From Planctomycetota bacterium (GTDB taxonomy: Bacteria; Planctomycetota; Phycisphaerae; Phycisphaerales; UBA1924), in contig JBCBSM010000001.1 of assembly GCA_039819165.1 (NCBI GenBank), forward strand, positions 1,860,001 to 1,924,000: DNA of 64,000 nt, written 5' to 3'. The stretch's first letter is position 1. Every line of letters begins with the position of its first letter. This document shows positions 27,061-35,307 of this stretch, piece by piece. Made by a program: the position numbers and the translations under genes. Below the pieces are notes generated by a model. It was not told where the DNA came from and made no database searches. It saw nothing but the letters and a program-made list of their open reading frames with translations.

Positions 27061-29070
27061 CGCATCGGGCCGTGCGCCCGCGGGCGGCGTTGCGGCCTCG
27101 GCCTCGGGCGCGCCGCCGTCCACCGCCTCCGCCGGCTGCCCGGCGATCTGCGCCGCCTCGGGAGCCGTGTCGATCGACAGCTCCAGCGACGGATCCTCGG
27201 ACTGCAGGTGCAGCAGCAGGATGCGGCGCATCTCGGCGATGGCGGCCGGGTGGTCGTGCGCGTTATGCCCGCTGGGCACGATGACCTCGCTGACGGCGGA
27301 CTCCAGCCGCGAGCTGGCGTTGGGCACGATGCCGTCGCCCGGCTCGTCGGCCCTGGGCTTGCCGCGGTCGCCCATGATGGTGTGCACCGTCACCCAGTCC
27401 ACGAATGGCGACTCGAGGTAGCCCCGCAGCGACGGCGCCTGCGGCGACAGCGTCGCGATGCCCGTGGGCACGCCGTTACGCTGCATCCACGGATCCATCG
27501 CGTCGCGGTTGGCCAGCAGCTCGCGCCTCGCGTCCCGCAGGTCGTCGCTCAGCCGGCTGAACGCCCGGCCCAGCCGCCCGATGAAGCCGTCGGCCATCTC
27601 CGCCCCGCGGTGCGGCGCCGCGACGAGCACGATCCGCTTGACCTTGCGATCGGGCGGGTAGTAGAAGATCTCGCGCATCAGCCCACGCGTGTTGTCCGAG
27701 AGGTCGAGGTCGTCCAGCGGCTCGAGGTAGATCGAGGCGTACAGCCGTTCGCCGACGTCCCGCACCAGCGACGCCGTGATGATGCCGCCCATGCTGTGCC
27801 CCACGATCACCGACCGGTCCATGCCCCAGCTGGTGTCGTAGGGGTCGTAGCGCTCGCGGACGTCGGCCAGCGCCCGCCGCAGCTCCAGCGCGCTGCGGGG
27901 GATGGGCAGCGCGGTGGGGTACACGAACATCCAGATCTGGTAGCGGCGGCGGATGATGTCGTCGCCCCGCAGCTCGTTGAGCACGTTCCGCCACGTCAGC
28001 GGGCTGGACCGCAGCCCGTGCACCAGGATCAGCGGGATCTTGTCCTCGCGGTAGGGCTCGAGCATGTACAGCCCGGTGCGCGCCTCGATGGCCCGCGGGT
28101 CCAGCGAGCCCTTCTTGCCCAGCTCGTGCAGGTCGGTGCGCGCGTGCAGCACGCCGATGGACGCCGTCTGGTCGCTGGCGATGGGCGTCCGCCGGCCCAG
28201 CACGTTGGTCGTCCGAGTCCGCAGCGTGTCGTGCAGCAGCCCGGTGACGGACACCAGCTCCGAGCCGTCGCGGGCGTCGAAGGCCAGCGTCAGCGTGCCG
28301 GGGTACACGATGCCCTCGGGCGGCAGGTTGGGATCGACGGCGGCCCGCGCGGGCGTGTTGTCCCGCTCGAGCACCAGCGGTGTGCCCAGGCCCTCCCGCC
28401 GGTGGTGGTGCCGCAGGCCCTTGACCTCGATCCGCCGGGCGGCCGACACACGCTCGAAGTCCGCGACGTTCCAGGTGTGCTCGCCCTCGGCGAACTCGAG
28501 CGCGTAGGTGCCGCCGGCACCCTCGAACACGCGGCCCAGCTCGGCTTCGGCGGGCTCGATGGCGCCCAACGCGACGAGCCGTGTCAACGCCCGGTTGTAG
28601 ACGTCCATCGATCGACGCGTGATGCCCGAGAGCATCGCCTCGTCCCGCGACGCCGCCAGCTCCAGCTCCCGCCAGGCCAGCTCGGCGCACGCCAGCGCGA
28701 TGGTGGCATCCTCGCCCGCCCGCGGCCGGCGACGCGTCGCGTAGTACAGCAGCGATTCGGCCAGCGCCGCGGTGCGGTCGCGTGCGAGCGGCTGGTCCGG
28801 GCTTGCGAGTAGATCGGCCCGCAGCGCGAGCAGCGTCTCGACCGAGGGGGGCTTGCGGCGAATGGTCTCGCCGGTCCACATGCTCAGCGTGCGGCGGGCG
28901 TGCTCGCTCAGGCCGCCGCCCGTCGCGATGCTGGACAGGTCGCGGTCGAAGGCGGCCGCCTCGCTGACGGTGCGGGCCTCGATCGGTCCGCCGCACGCCT
29001 GCAGCGGCGCGACCCACGCCGCCGCCAGCAGCACCACCGCCAGCCGCATCGCCCGGGCGCCGATCCTCAT
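27046..29070 (-). CDS. alpha/beta hydrolase (lipase-like) lipoprotein
   Basis: 674 residues from ATG 29070, in an ATGA overlap with the peptidase gene. The leader 'MRLAVVLLAAAWVAPLQACGG' suggests a lipoprotein or secreted protein. A ~380-residue N-terminal region of unknown fold precedes the hydrolase domain. That domain has 'KIPLILVHGLRSSPLTWRNV' (oxyanion), the elbow 'VIVGHSMGGIITASL' with the nucleophile Ser, 'DEPGDGIVPNASSRLE' (Asp) and 'VPSGHNAHDHPA' (His). The triad is therefore complete. The C-terminus ends in a low-complexity Ala/Glu/Pro tail. It is likely an envelope or secreted esterase or lipase. It is convergent with the MFS gene, overlapping it by 15 bases. Confidence 0.88.
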   Translation of the reverse strand: MRIGARAMRLAVVLLAAAWVAPLQACGGPIEARTVSEAAAFDRDLSSIATGGGLSEHARRTLSMWTGETIRRKPPSVETLLALRADLLASPDQPLARDRTAALAESLLYYATRRRPRAGEDATIALACAELAWRELELAASRDEAMLSGITRRSMDVYNRALTRLVALGAIEPAEAELGRVFEGAGGTYALEFAEGEHTWNVADFERVSAARRIEVKGLRHHHRREGLGTPLVLERDNTPARAAVDPNLPPEGIVYPGTLTLAFDARDGSELVSVTGLLHDTLRTRTTNVLGRRTPIASDQTASIGVLHARTDLHELGKKGSLDPRAIEARTGLYMLEPYREDKIPLILVHGLRSSPLTWRNVLNELRGDDIIRRRYQIWMFVYPTALPIPRSALELRRALADVRERYDPYDTSWGMDRSVIVGHSMGGIITASLVRDVGERLYASIYLEPLDDLDLSDNTRGLMREIFYYPPDRKVKRIVLVAAPHRGAEMADGFIGRLGRAFSRLSDDLRDARRELLANRDAMDPWMQRNGVPTGIATLSPQAPSLRGYLESPFVDWVTVHTIMGDRGKPRADEPGDGIVPNASSRLESAVSEVIVPSGHNAHDHPAAIAEMRRILLLHLQSEDPSLELSIDTAPEAAQIAGQPAEAVDGGAPEAEAATPPAGARPDASAGG

Positions 29071-30320
29071 GCGTCCGACTCCTCGAGCACGAACCGCCGC
29101 TCGTGCCAGAGCCGATCGAGCCGCTCGTCGATGCTCCCGCCGGGCCTGAGTTCGATGCCGCAGGCCACCAGCAGGTCGACCAGCCCGTCGAAGTCGCCCA
29201 CGTCGATGAACTCCCGCTCGATCGTCGGCCGGCCCCCGTGCGCGCCCGCCTGCACCGCCGCCAGGTCGGCCATGTTGTGGTAGTTGCCCAGCGGCAGGCA
29301 CACGCACGTGGCGTCGTAGCCCGCGGCGCAGAACACCGTGGCTTCGCACGCGCCGCCCGCCATCAGCTTCCGCTGCCAGCGCCACTTGGGCATCTCGGCG
29401 TGCTTCTGCGCCGCCGTCGGCGACGCCGGCCCGCCCGCGACCGCCTCGGCCCGCGACGCCACCGCCGCCGTCACCCGCGGCGTGAACACGCTCAGGCGAT
29501 CGCCCACGCGGACGATCGGCCCGCCGCCCAGCGGCGAGTCATCGAATGCCCGGCTGTTCTCGAGCGCGATCACGGTCGATTCGGCCTCCATCGTCCTGTC
29601 CCGGGCCGCGCCCAGTGCGCCCACGAACCCGATCTCTTCCGCCCGCGTGAACAGCAGCCGGACGTCGCGTCCGACCCGCTCGCCCGCCGCCCGCAGCCGC
29701 AGCAGCTCGTCCATCGCCGCCAGCGCTGCGGCGGCCGCCGCCAGGTCGTCGCAGGCGGGCGCATGCAGCACGCCATCCACGACCTCCGACGCCGGCAGCG
29801 CCCAGGTGCCGAAGTCCTTGTTGGTCAGGCCGGCCGTCGAATTTCCGTCGTCGAGGCGCACGCGGTACCGCTTGAAGAGTTCCTTCTCGCCCTCCGCCGG
29901 CGGCACGCGCTCGACGACGACGCCCCGCCGTGGCTGCGCGGTCGCATCGGATCCTGAATGGACTGCGACGGGCGTGCCCGCGAAGTAGTCCTCCATCACC
30001 CCGCCGCGGAAGGCCATCACCAGCGTCCGATCGTCCTCGATCGCCTCGACCACGAAGGCCGGATGGTCCAGGTGTGCCGTCACGTACACCGGCGAATCGC
30101 CCGCGAAGGGCTCGGTGCGGCGGATCACCAGGTTGCCGTGCGCATCGGCGCGGATCGCCAGCTCGGGCCGCTCGGCCACCCACCTTCGGGTCCACGCGAC
30201 CACGCGGTCCTCGCGGCCCGCGGCCGTGGGGATGCCCGTGAGCTCCTGGAGCCATCGGTGGTGCTGGGTGCGTCGATCGGCGGCGATCTCGACCAGGTGC
30301 TGCGTCGCGGTCGTCGTCAT
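29067..30320 (-). CDS. M42/M28-like metallo-aminopeptidase
   Basis: 417 residues from ATG 30320. Metal-binding signatures are in order: 'VYVTAHLDHPAFVV' (His/Asp), 'HAPACDDLAAAAA' (bridging Asp), 'FTRAEEIGFVGA' (catalytic and metal Glu) and 'LGNYHNMADL' (late His). This is the M42 pattern of cocatalytic zinc or cobalt aminopeptidases, often tetrahedral oligomers acting on short peptides. No signal peptide is seen, so it is cytoplasmic. It is co-transcribed with the lipase-like gene (4-base overlap). M42 proteins are sometimes mis-annotated as endoglucanases; nothing here supports that. Confidence 0.9.
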   Translation of the reverse strand: MTTTATQHLVEIAADRRTQHHRWLQELTGIPTAAGREDRVVAWTRRWVAERPELAIRADAHGNLVIRRTEPFAGDSPVYVTAHLDHPAFVVEAIEDDRTLVMAFRGGVMEDYFAGTPVAVHSGSDATAQPRRGVVVERVPPAEGEKELFKRYRVRLDDGNSTAGLTNKDFGTWALPASEVVDGVLHAPACDDLAAAAAALAAMDELLRLRAAGERVGRDVRLLFTRAEEIGFVGALGAARDRTMEAESTVIALENSRAFDDSPLGGGPIVRVGDRLSVFTPRVTAAVASRAEAVAGGPASPTAAQKHAEMPKWRWQRKLMAGGACEATVFCAAGYDATCVCLPLGNYHNMADLAAVQAGAHGGRPTIEREFIDVGDFDGLVDLLVACGIELRPGGSIDERLDRLWHERRFVLEESDA

Positions 30321-30343
30321 GCCGTGAGGGTAGCGGCGGCCGC

Positions 30344-30916
30344 CTAGCCCGCCGGCGGCAGCCGGCCCTCGATGCGGCGCAGGCTGTCGCGGATCTCGGC
30401 CAGCAGCGCCGTCGCGGTCGGGCCCGCGGCGTCCTCGGACGCATCGCTGCGGCCGCGCGCAAGCACCCGGCCCTCGGCCAGTTCGTCTCGCTGCTCGAGC
30501 ACCGCCTCGCGGAACGCCGGCGCATCGACGATGCCGATCAGGCTCACCAGGCTCGCGCCCGGGCCCGCGCTCTGCCCGGCGGTCTCCACCTTGAACCCGT
30601 GCAGCCCGAACAGCCGCATGAGGGGCCCCTGGATCATCTGCAGGTCGGTGATCTTCTCGAGCGGCACGGTGCTCTCGACGCGGTTGAGCCAGCCCTTCTT
30701 GATCTCCAGCGTCCGCTCGGTGAGCGTGCACGCCAGGCGGTCGATGTACTTCTGGATCAGCAGCCGCCCGACGACGAAATACACTACCGCCAGCGGCGCC
30801 CCCACGATCGTGACGACCAGCACGATCACGCCCGACAGCAGGTAGTAGCTCGGCAGCTTCTCGTCGAAGCTGGCCTCGCGGAGCACGCGGTAGCGGGATG
30901 CCGACGCCTCAGCCAT
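30344..30916 (-). CDS. membrane protein with bacterial PH (bPH2/DUF304) domain
   Basis: 190 residues from ATG 30916. Two close hydrophobic helices ('YYLLSGVIVLVVTIVGAPL' and the following 'VVYFVVG') precede a PH-like domain with 'LTERTLEIKKGWLNRVEST', 'VPLEKITDLQMIQGPLMRLF' and 'GLHGFKVETAGQS'. That succession is the bPH2 signature. The C-terminus holds a helical segment 'LLAEIRDSLRRIEGRLPPA'. The function of bPH2 proteins is largely unknown; they are membrane-associated. The start overlaps the end of the small upstream gene by 8 bases. Confidence 0.88.
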   Translation of the reverse strand: MAEASASRYRVLREASFDEKLPSYYLLSGVIVLVVTIVGAPLAVVYFVVGRLLIQKYIDRLACTLTERTLEIKKGWLNRVESTVPLEKITDLQMIQGPLMRLFGLHGFKVETAGQSAGPGASLVSLIGIVDAPAFREAVLEQRDELAEGRVLARGRSDASEDAAGPTATALLAEIRDSLRRIEGRLPPAG

Positions 30917-31109
30917 CGCGGCCCTCCTCCCGCTCGCCCGGCCGCAGCACCACCTCGTCCACCGTGGTGGTGGTCCGTCGCAGCACGACGCGCTCGCCGT
31001 CGCGTGCCGGCGGGCGGGCATCTCGTGCGGCGTCCTGCTGCTCGTAGCGCTCGGGCGAGCTCTTCACGGCCCGGACGATCTCACCAAAAAAGGCGCCCAG
31101 CGAACGCAT
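30909..31109 (-). CDS. small hypothetical protein, partner of the PH-domain protein
   Basis: 66 residues from ATG 31109; a GTG at 31154 would add 15 residues. It begins 'MRSLGAFFGEIVRAVKS', a possible amphipathic helix, and is otherwise charged and Arg-rich ('GERVVLRRTTTTVDEVVL'). It has no membrane helix or known motif. The 8-base overlap with the PH-domain gene points to coupled translation and a joint function. I do not recognise the family. Confidence 0.6.
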   Translation of the reverse strand: MRSLGAFFGEIVRAVKSSPERYEQQDAARDARPPARDGERVVLRRTTTTVDEVVLRPGEREEGRDG

Positions 31110-31218
31110 CACGCCGGGCGCCTTCTCGTGGTTGTCCGTGGGCCGGTCGGACACGGAAGACCCTAGGGCATCGCCGCGATCGGCACCGCGACGGGCCGCC
31201 CTCCTGGCATCGGCGGAC

Positions 31219-32091
31219 TCAGGACTCGCCCGCCTCCCAGCGGATGGGGACCTGAGCCTCGGCCCAGCGATCGCGGGCGGGCATGGTCGGGCCGTTGTAG
31301 CCCAGCCATCGGGGCGGGCCCGCGGGCACCCAGCGGCCTGGCGCCATCGAGCCGTCGGGCCCATAGTTGGTCGAGCCCTGCGTGCGGAGCCAGCGGTACA
31401 GCCGGTCGGTCCGCTCGCGGATCATTTCGTCGTCGGCCACGCCGCGGATGCCGACGCTGATCACCGTCACCGGCGGCGCATCGACGACTCGGACGCCCCG
31501 CTCGGCCTCCCCGACCGGGCCGAGGTCCTCGGTGCGGTACAGGAACGACACGGTGACGTCGCCGCGCATGGAGCGATCCGCCGCCGGCTCGCCGAGCTGA
31601 TCGATGGCCTGCGCCATCGCGGGCATGTCGTTCTCGACGGGCGCGGTCATCGCGATGTTGCGGTCCTTGATGTGCATGAATAGCGGCATGAACGCCTGCG
31701 ACGCCGCGCGCCGGGGCGTGTTCTCGACCGTCAGCTCCGCGCGGCGGACGCTCGGGTAGCTCTTGATCTCGATGGCGCCCGCGGGCGTGGGCCGCGGGTA
31801 GCCCTCGGGCAGCACCGCGGTGGTGCGCATCGGGCCGGCGACGTAGACCGTGCCCTCCTCGCCGTCCTCGACGATGGCCGTCCGCGTCTGGATCTCGAAG
31901 GCCGCCTCGCCGCCGACCCGCATCGGCGTCGCGACGGTGGCGGACGCATCCTGGTCGGTGCCGCGGTCGGCGACGCTCGTCGTCGTGCCGCTGGTCTGGG
32001 CGATCGCGACCGCACCGCTGCAGGCGGCGGCCGTCGCGGCGAGCCGCAGGGTGCTGGTGAGCCTCGCGATCGATCCCGGCGTGCGTGACAT
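31219..32091 (-). CDS. SOUL-family haem-binding protein, exported
   Basis: 290 residues from ATG 32091, with AGGAG 9-10 bases upstream. A Tat/Sec-type leader with an Ala-rich core ends near 'SGAVAIAQTSG'. The SOUL domain follows: 'GEAAFEIQTRTAIVEDGE', 'AIEIKSYPSVRRAEL', 'QAFMPLFMHIKDRNIAMT' and 'APVENDM'. The HIKxxxIAMTAPVE block is the family hallmark. SOUL/HBP proteins bind haem or porphyrin. Unusually, ~60 residues of linker separate leader and domain. It is 130 bases downstream of the Rieske operon and on the same strand, so a redox or haem-related context is plausible. Confidence 0.88.
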   Translation of the reverse strand: MSRTPGSIARLTSTLRLAATAAACSGAVAIAQTSGTTTSVADRGTDQDASATVATPMRVGGEAAFEIQTRTAIVEDGEEGTVYVAGPMRTTAVLPEGYPRPTPAGAIEIKSYPSVRRAELTVENTPRRAASQAFMPLFMHIKDRNIAMTAPVENDMPAMAQAIDQLGEPAADRSMRGDVTVSFLYRTEDLGPVGEAERGVRVVDAPPVTVISVGIRGVADDEMIRERTDRLYRWLRTQGSTNYGPDGSMAPGRWVPAGPPRWLGYNGPTMPARDRWAEAQVPIRWEAGES

Positions 32092-32221
32092 GGGCCTTCT
32101 CCTGTAAGTGCTGCACTGAGTGTGCCCACCTGGACGCGCACGGACCGGGTGGGCCGTCAGGGATTCCGACAACCCCCGCCCGCGACGGGGTACCCCGCGC
32201 TCGGTCAATCGTGGTGCGTCG

Positions 32222-32980
32222 CTATCGGATGACGCCGGCGGACTCGACGGCGATCCACAGCCAGCCGTCGCGGGCCGACACGTCGCCGGTGACGACGACG
32301 GGCCGGCCGATGGCGTCGAGCAGCTCGGCCGGCATGACGCCGCCGTCGGCGGCGGTCACGAGGGCGTAGCGGGACTCGCCACTCTCGTCCCGCCAGGCGA
32401 TCATCGGCGGGACGCCGCCCCGCACGCACAGGATGGCGCAGGCGCGGTGGCCCTCGCCCTCGCCGGGCATCATGGCGCCGAGGTAGCACTTGCTGTCGAG
32501 CAGCTGGGTGTCGATGGTGTGCCGTCCGAGCGGCCGCGCATCGGCGCGACCCTCGGCACGCAAGGGGGCGGAGGTCGCCGCGTCGGCATCGGTGACGGCC
32601 CGCTCGTCGGCGTCGTCGATCGACAGCATCCGTAGGCCGTCGCGCCGCAGCTCGAAGCCGGTCAGCGCGACCCGCTCGCCGGCGCGGCTCGTGATGCGTT
32701 CGTCCGGGCCGCTCTTGGCGATGCCCACGAGCAGCACGCCCGGGCCGCCGCCGTCGGGCAGCAACATGGGGTAGGGCTCGGCGACGATCGTGCCCGTGAG
32801 CGTGACGGCGTTGGACAGGTCCCAGGTGCCGCCGCCGGGATCGCGCTGCGCGACGGCCGACGCCACGCCCACGCCCAGCATCAGCCCGGCGAGGCCCGCG
32901 ATTGCGGTGAGCACCACGGCGAACAGCGCGGCGGGCAGCGGGCGGTAGATCACGTAGATGCTGGGCTTGGTCTTGCTCAT
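32222..32980 (-). CDS. membrane-anchored protein with a conserved Cys motif, Rieske-operon partner
   Basis: 252 residues from ATG 32980, overlapping the Rieske gene's stop by 4 bases. One N-terminal helix ('ALFAVVLTAIAGLAGLMLGV') anchors a periplasmic domain. A distinctive central motif is 'DSKCYLGAMMPGEGEGHRAC' followed by 'AILCVRGGVPPM', with three Cys and a His. I recall this Cys-x-Leu-Gly...His-x-x-Cys-Ala...Cys-x-x-Gly-Gly pattern from conserved proteins next to Rieske or oxidoreductase genes, but I cannot name the family. The Cys/His set could bind a metal or take part in electron transfer. Confidence 0.82.
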   Translation of the reverse strand: MSKTKPSIYVIYRPLPAALFAVVLTAIAGLAGLMLGVGVASAVAQRDPGGGTWDLSNAVTLTGTIVAEPYPMLLPDGGGPGVLLVGIAKSGPDERITSRAGERVALTGFELRRDGLRMLSIDDADERAVTDADAATSAPLRAEGRADARPLGRHTIDTQLLDSKCYLGAMMPGEGEGHRACAILCVRGGVPPMIAWRDESGESRYALVTAADGGVMPAELLDAIGRPVVVTGDVSARDGWLWIAVESAGVIR

Positions 32981-34038
32981 CCGGCGTGCTCGCTGTTCGC
33001 GTCGCTCGGGATCGAGACCGGCTGCGTCGGCGTGCCCGGTGCGTTGGGTTCGGGGTTGACCTGCACGCGGCCGCCGCGGACCCGCAGCTCGTAGGTGGGG
33101 ATCTTCTCGGTGTAGGGCGGCGGGCTGGTGCCATCGGCGATGTTGTACTGGTAGCCGTGCCAGGGGCAGGTCGCGCAGCCGTCGATGATCTCGCCCTCGC
33201 CGATGGGGCCGCCCTGGTGGGAGCAGATGTTGCTCATCGCGTGCAGCGAGCCGCCGTCGCGGAACACCGCGACACGCGCGCCACCGCCCAGGCAGACGAC
33301 GCGGGCCCTCTGATCGGGGATGTCGCCGGCGTCGCCGATGTCGACCCAGCCGTCGTCGGCGCGATCGGGTGTAGCGGCGTCGCGCTTCAGCTCGCGGGTG
33401 CCGGCGGCGAGGTGGAGCCCGCCCAGCGCCAGCGCGCCGGCCGCGAGCAGCGCGGGCAGCACGAGCGAGGTCTCGGACCGCAGCACGCCCAGCGTGACGT
33501 GCGCGACGACGAGCGCGTACGCCACGTACACCAGCATGTGCAGCGCCTTCCAGGCCGCCGGCCCGAGGAAGGCGAGCCAGAAGTCGTGGCTCGTGGCGGC
33601 CAGCAGCAGCAGGACGAGCAGCGCGAGGAAGCCCAGGAATTCGAAGCCCACGCCGCCGCCGGGCCGCACCAGCACGGCGACGAGCGGATTCTCGACACCG
33701 AAGCCGCCGTACCAGCCGGTGACGACGAGCGCGTGCAGCAGCGCCACCAGGAACAGCGTGACGCCGAGGTGCCGGCGGTTGGCAAGCAGGAACGTGAACC
33801 GCTCGCTCAGCCGGGCGAGCGGACCGATCGCCAGGATGACGTGCAGCAGCACGAGCGCGAGCGTGCCCAGCGCCCGCATCAGCAGCGTGGGGATCCACTG
33901 GTCGGGCTGGCGATCGGGGTAGGCCGCGAGGCTCACGCCGATGAAGGCGGCGACGAAGGCGACGCAGAGACCGACCACGATCGCGTCGTAGACCAGCTTG
34001 TGCCTGGTCCAGTTGACGGCGCGGAAGCGGACGCTCAC
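32977..34038 (-). CDS. ferric-reductase-like cytochrome b membrane domain fused to a Rieske 2Fe-2S domain
   Basis: 353 residues starting at GTG 34038, in a GTGA overlap with the preceding small gene. The N-terminal ~215 residues have about six helices with His pairs placed as in ferric-reductase domains: 'LLHVILAIGPLARL', 'RRHLGVTLFLVALLHALVV' and 'ALHMLVYVAYALVVAHVTLG'. They could bind two b-haems. The C-terminal ~100 residues are a complete Rieske domain: 'CSHQGGPIGEGEI' then 'CATCPWHGYQYN' (C-x-H...C-x-x-H). The fusion couples a quinol- or haem-side membrane module to a soluble Fe-S centre. Neighbours are two tiny membrane proteins and the Cys-motif protein, all overlapping. Confidence 0.92.
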   Translation of the reverse strand: MSVRFRAVNWTRHKLVYDAIVVGLCVAFVAAFIGVSLAAYPDRQPDQWIPTLLMRALGTLALVLLHVILAIGPLARLSERFTFLLANRRHLGVTLFLVALLHALVVTGWYGGFGVENPLVAVLVRPGGGVGFEFLGFLALLVLLLLAATSHDFWLAFLGPAAWKALHMLVYVAYALVVAHVTLGVLRSETSLVLPALLAAGALALGGLHLAAGTRELKRDAATPDRADDGWVDIGDAGDIPDQRARVVCLGGGARVAVFRDGGSLHAMSNICSHQGGPIGEGEIIDGCATCPWHGYQYNIADGTSPPPYTEKIPTYELRVRGGRVQVNPEPNAPGTPTQPVSIPSDANSEHAG

Positions 34039-34205
34039 GGCGTGCCCTCCGCGGCGGCGGCTTCAACTTCGGTACCAGTGTCGATGGCCGGCCCGGGCTC
34101 GGGCGGCGGCGTCCGAAGCAGCAGGCCCGCGGCGATCACCGCCAGCACCGCCGGCAGCACCAGCAGCCACAGCGCCACGTGCATCTTGCGGTGTGCCGCC
34201 CTCAC
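34035..34205 (-). CDS. tiny membrane protein of the Rieske operon
   Basis: 56 residues starting at GTG 34205, in a GTGA overlap with the upstream gene; ATG 34184 is the alternative. It is a single helix 'LWLLVLPAVLAVIAAGLLL' followed by a Pro/Glu/Ala-rich tail. The stop overlaps the Rieske-fusion start by 4 bases. This strict overlap chain suggests a small subunit of the same membrane redox complex. It has no Cys or His cluster of its own. Confidence 0.7.
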   Translation of the reverse strand: MRAAHRKMHVALWLLVLPAVLAVIAAGLLLRTPPPEPGPAIDTGTEVEAAAAEGTP

Positions 34206-34408
34206 GAAGACGCTCCGGCCGAGATCCACCGCAGCAGCACGAGCGGCCACAGCACGGCCAGCCCCGGGATGGCCAGTACGCGGAAGCCCCAAGTGCCGTC
34301 GCGGGCGGCGCCATCGAAGCGGTTCACTCCGCGGATGGCCATGGGGATAGCGACCAGCAGGCCGACGCCCAGGTAGCCCACGATCACCAGGATCAGCAGT
34401 TCGAACAC
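34202..34408 (-). CDS. small two-helix membrane protein, first gene of the Rieske operon
   Basis: 68 residues starting at GTG 34408. Two hydrophobic segments ('LLILVIVGYLGVGLLVAI' and 'VLAIPGLAVLWPLVLLRW') are separated by 'RGVNRFDGAARDGTWGFR'. It is the first gene of a four-gene overlapping run ending with the Cys-motif protein. I do not recognise a family; its role as an assembly or structural subunit of the Rieske/cytochrome-b complex is inference from position. Confidence 0.7.
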   Translation of the reverse strand: MFELLILVIVGYLGVGLLVAIPMAIRGVNRFDGAARDGTWGFRVLAIPGLAVLWPLVLLRWISAGASS

Positions 34409-34614
34409 GCCCAGCCCCCGAACGTCCCGCCGCGGCTTATTGGCCCTCGCCCAGTCGTTTGTTGGCGCTCGCCGCGGACGGGTCTACCCGGCTTCGCTCG
34501 CGTTCTCATCGCTCCCGACCACGCAAAGCGGCGCCCGACGCGGGATGCGTCGCGTATCCGCGTTAGAATTTGCGAGCACCGCATGTCGCGGCGCATCGAG
34601 AAGAGAGAGGAAGC

Positions 34615-35229
34615 ATGCGCAGCACCGCCATCGTCGTCGCCCTTGCCGCCTGCACCGCCGCCGCCTCGGGCCAGGAGATCTGGTCGGGCTACGACCTCGA
34701 GTTCGTCAAGCCCGACGGTTCCGATTGGACGCTGCCGGAGAACCAGGACCTCCTGACCGACAACGTCATCCTGACCCGGCAGGAGCGACGGGGCGTGTAC
34801 AACATCGCCGTGGAGCCGTTCTACGCCGGCATCGCGAGCCCGGCCGACACGGCCTGGGCCATCGGCACGACGGCGGACCTGGACGCGCTGGCCTTCGACT
34901 GCTGGGAGTGCATCGCCGGCAGCAATCCGCAATCGCTCGTCGGGCAGAACGCCGTAGTGCACCTGATCACCGACGACATCTACGTCGACATCCGCTTCAC
35001 GTCGTGGTCGTGCTGCGGCGCGGGCGGCTTCGGCTACGTCCGCGGCCTGCCCGATGTCGCGTGCCGCGCGGATCTCGACGGCGACGGCGAGCTGACGCTC
35101 TTCGACTTCCTAGCGTTCCAGAACCTGTTCGCCGCCGGCAATCTTGCCGCCGACTTCGACGGCGACGGCTCGCTGACCATCTTCGACTTCCTCGCGTTCC
35201 AGAACGAATTTGCATCGGGCTGCCCCTAG
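34615..35229 (+). CDS. secreted GC-dockerin-type protein
   Basis: 204 residues from ATG 34615, behind AGAGAGAGG. The signal peptide is 'MRSTAIVVALAACTAAASGQ'. The mature ~120 residues form an unrecognised, Cys-containing domain ('DCWECIAGSNPQ', 'TSWSCCGAGGFGY'). The C-terminus is a pair of EF-hand-like loops, 'ADLDGDGELTLFDFLAFQNL' and 'ADFDGDGSLTIFDFLAFQNE', closed by a final Gly-Cys-Pro and opened by a Cys, the GC-dockerin-like tail. Such tails are thought to anchor or sort secreted proteins in Phycisphaerae. The gene next to it encodes a second protein with the same tail. Confidence 0.85.
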   Translation: MRSTAIVVALAACTAAASGQEIWSGYDLEFVKPDGSDWTLPENQDLLTDNVILTRQERRGVYNIAVEPFYAGIASPADTAWAIGTTADLDALAFDCWECIAGSNPQSLVGQNAVVHLITDDIYVDIRFTSWSCCGAGGFGYVRGLPDVACRADLDGDGELTLFDFLAFQNLFAAGNLAADFDGDGSLTIFDFLAFQNEFASGCP

Positions 35230-35307
35230 GGCCCACGCCGCCGCAATAGCCCCGCCGGTCCGCCGTTCGTTCTCGTGCGTGCAACCACGCCGAACGGAGG
35301 ACATCCC

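Noticed and set aside
32222-32980. NosL-like copper chaperone identity for the Cys-motif protein
   Set aside because: Cys spacing and the absence of the NosL lipobox and Met pattern do not fit; left unassigned.
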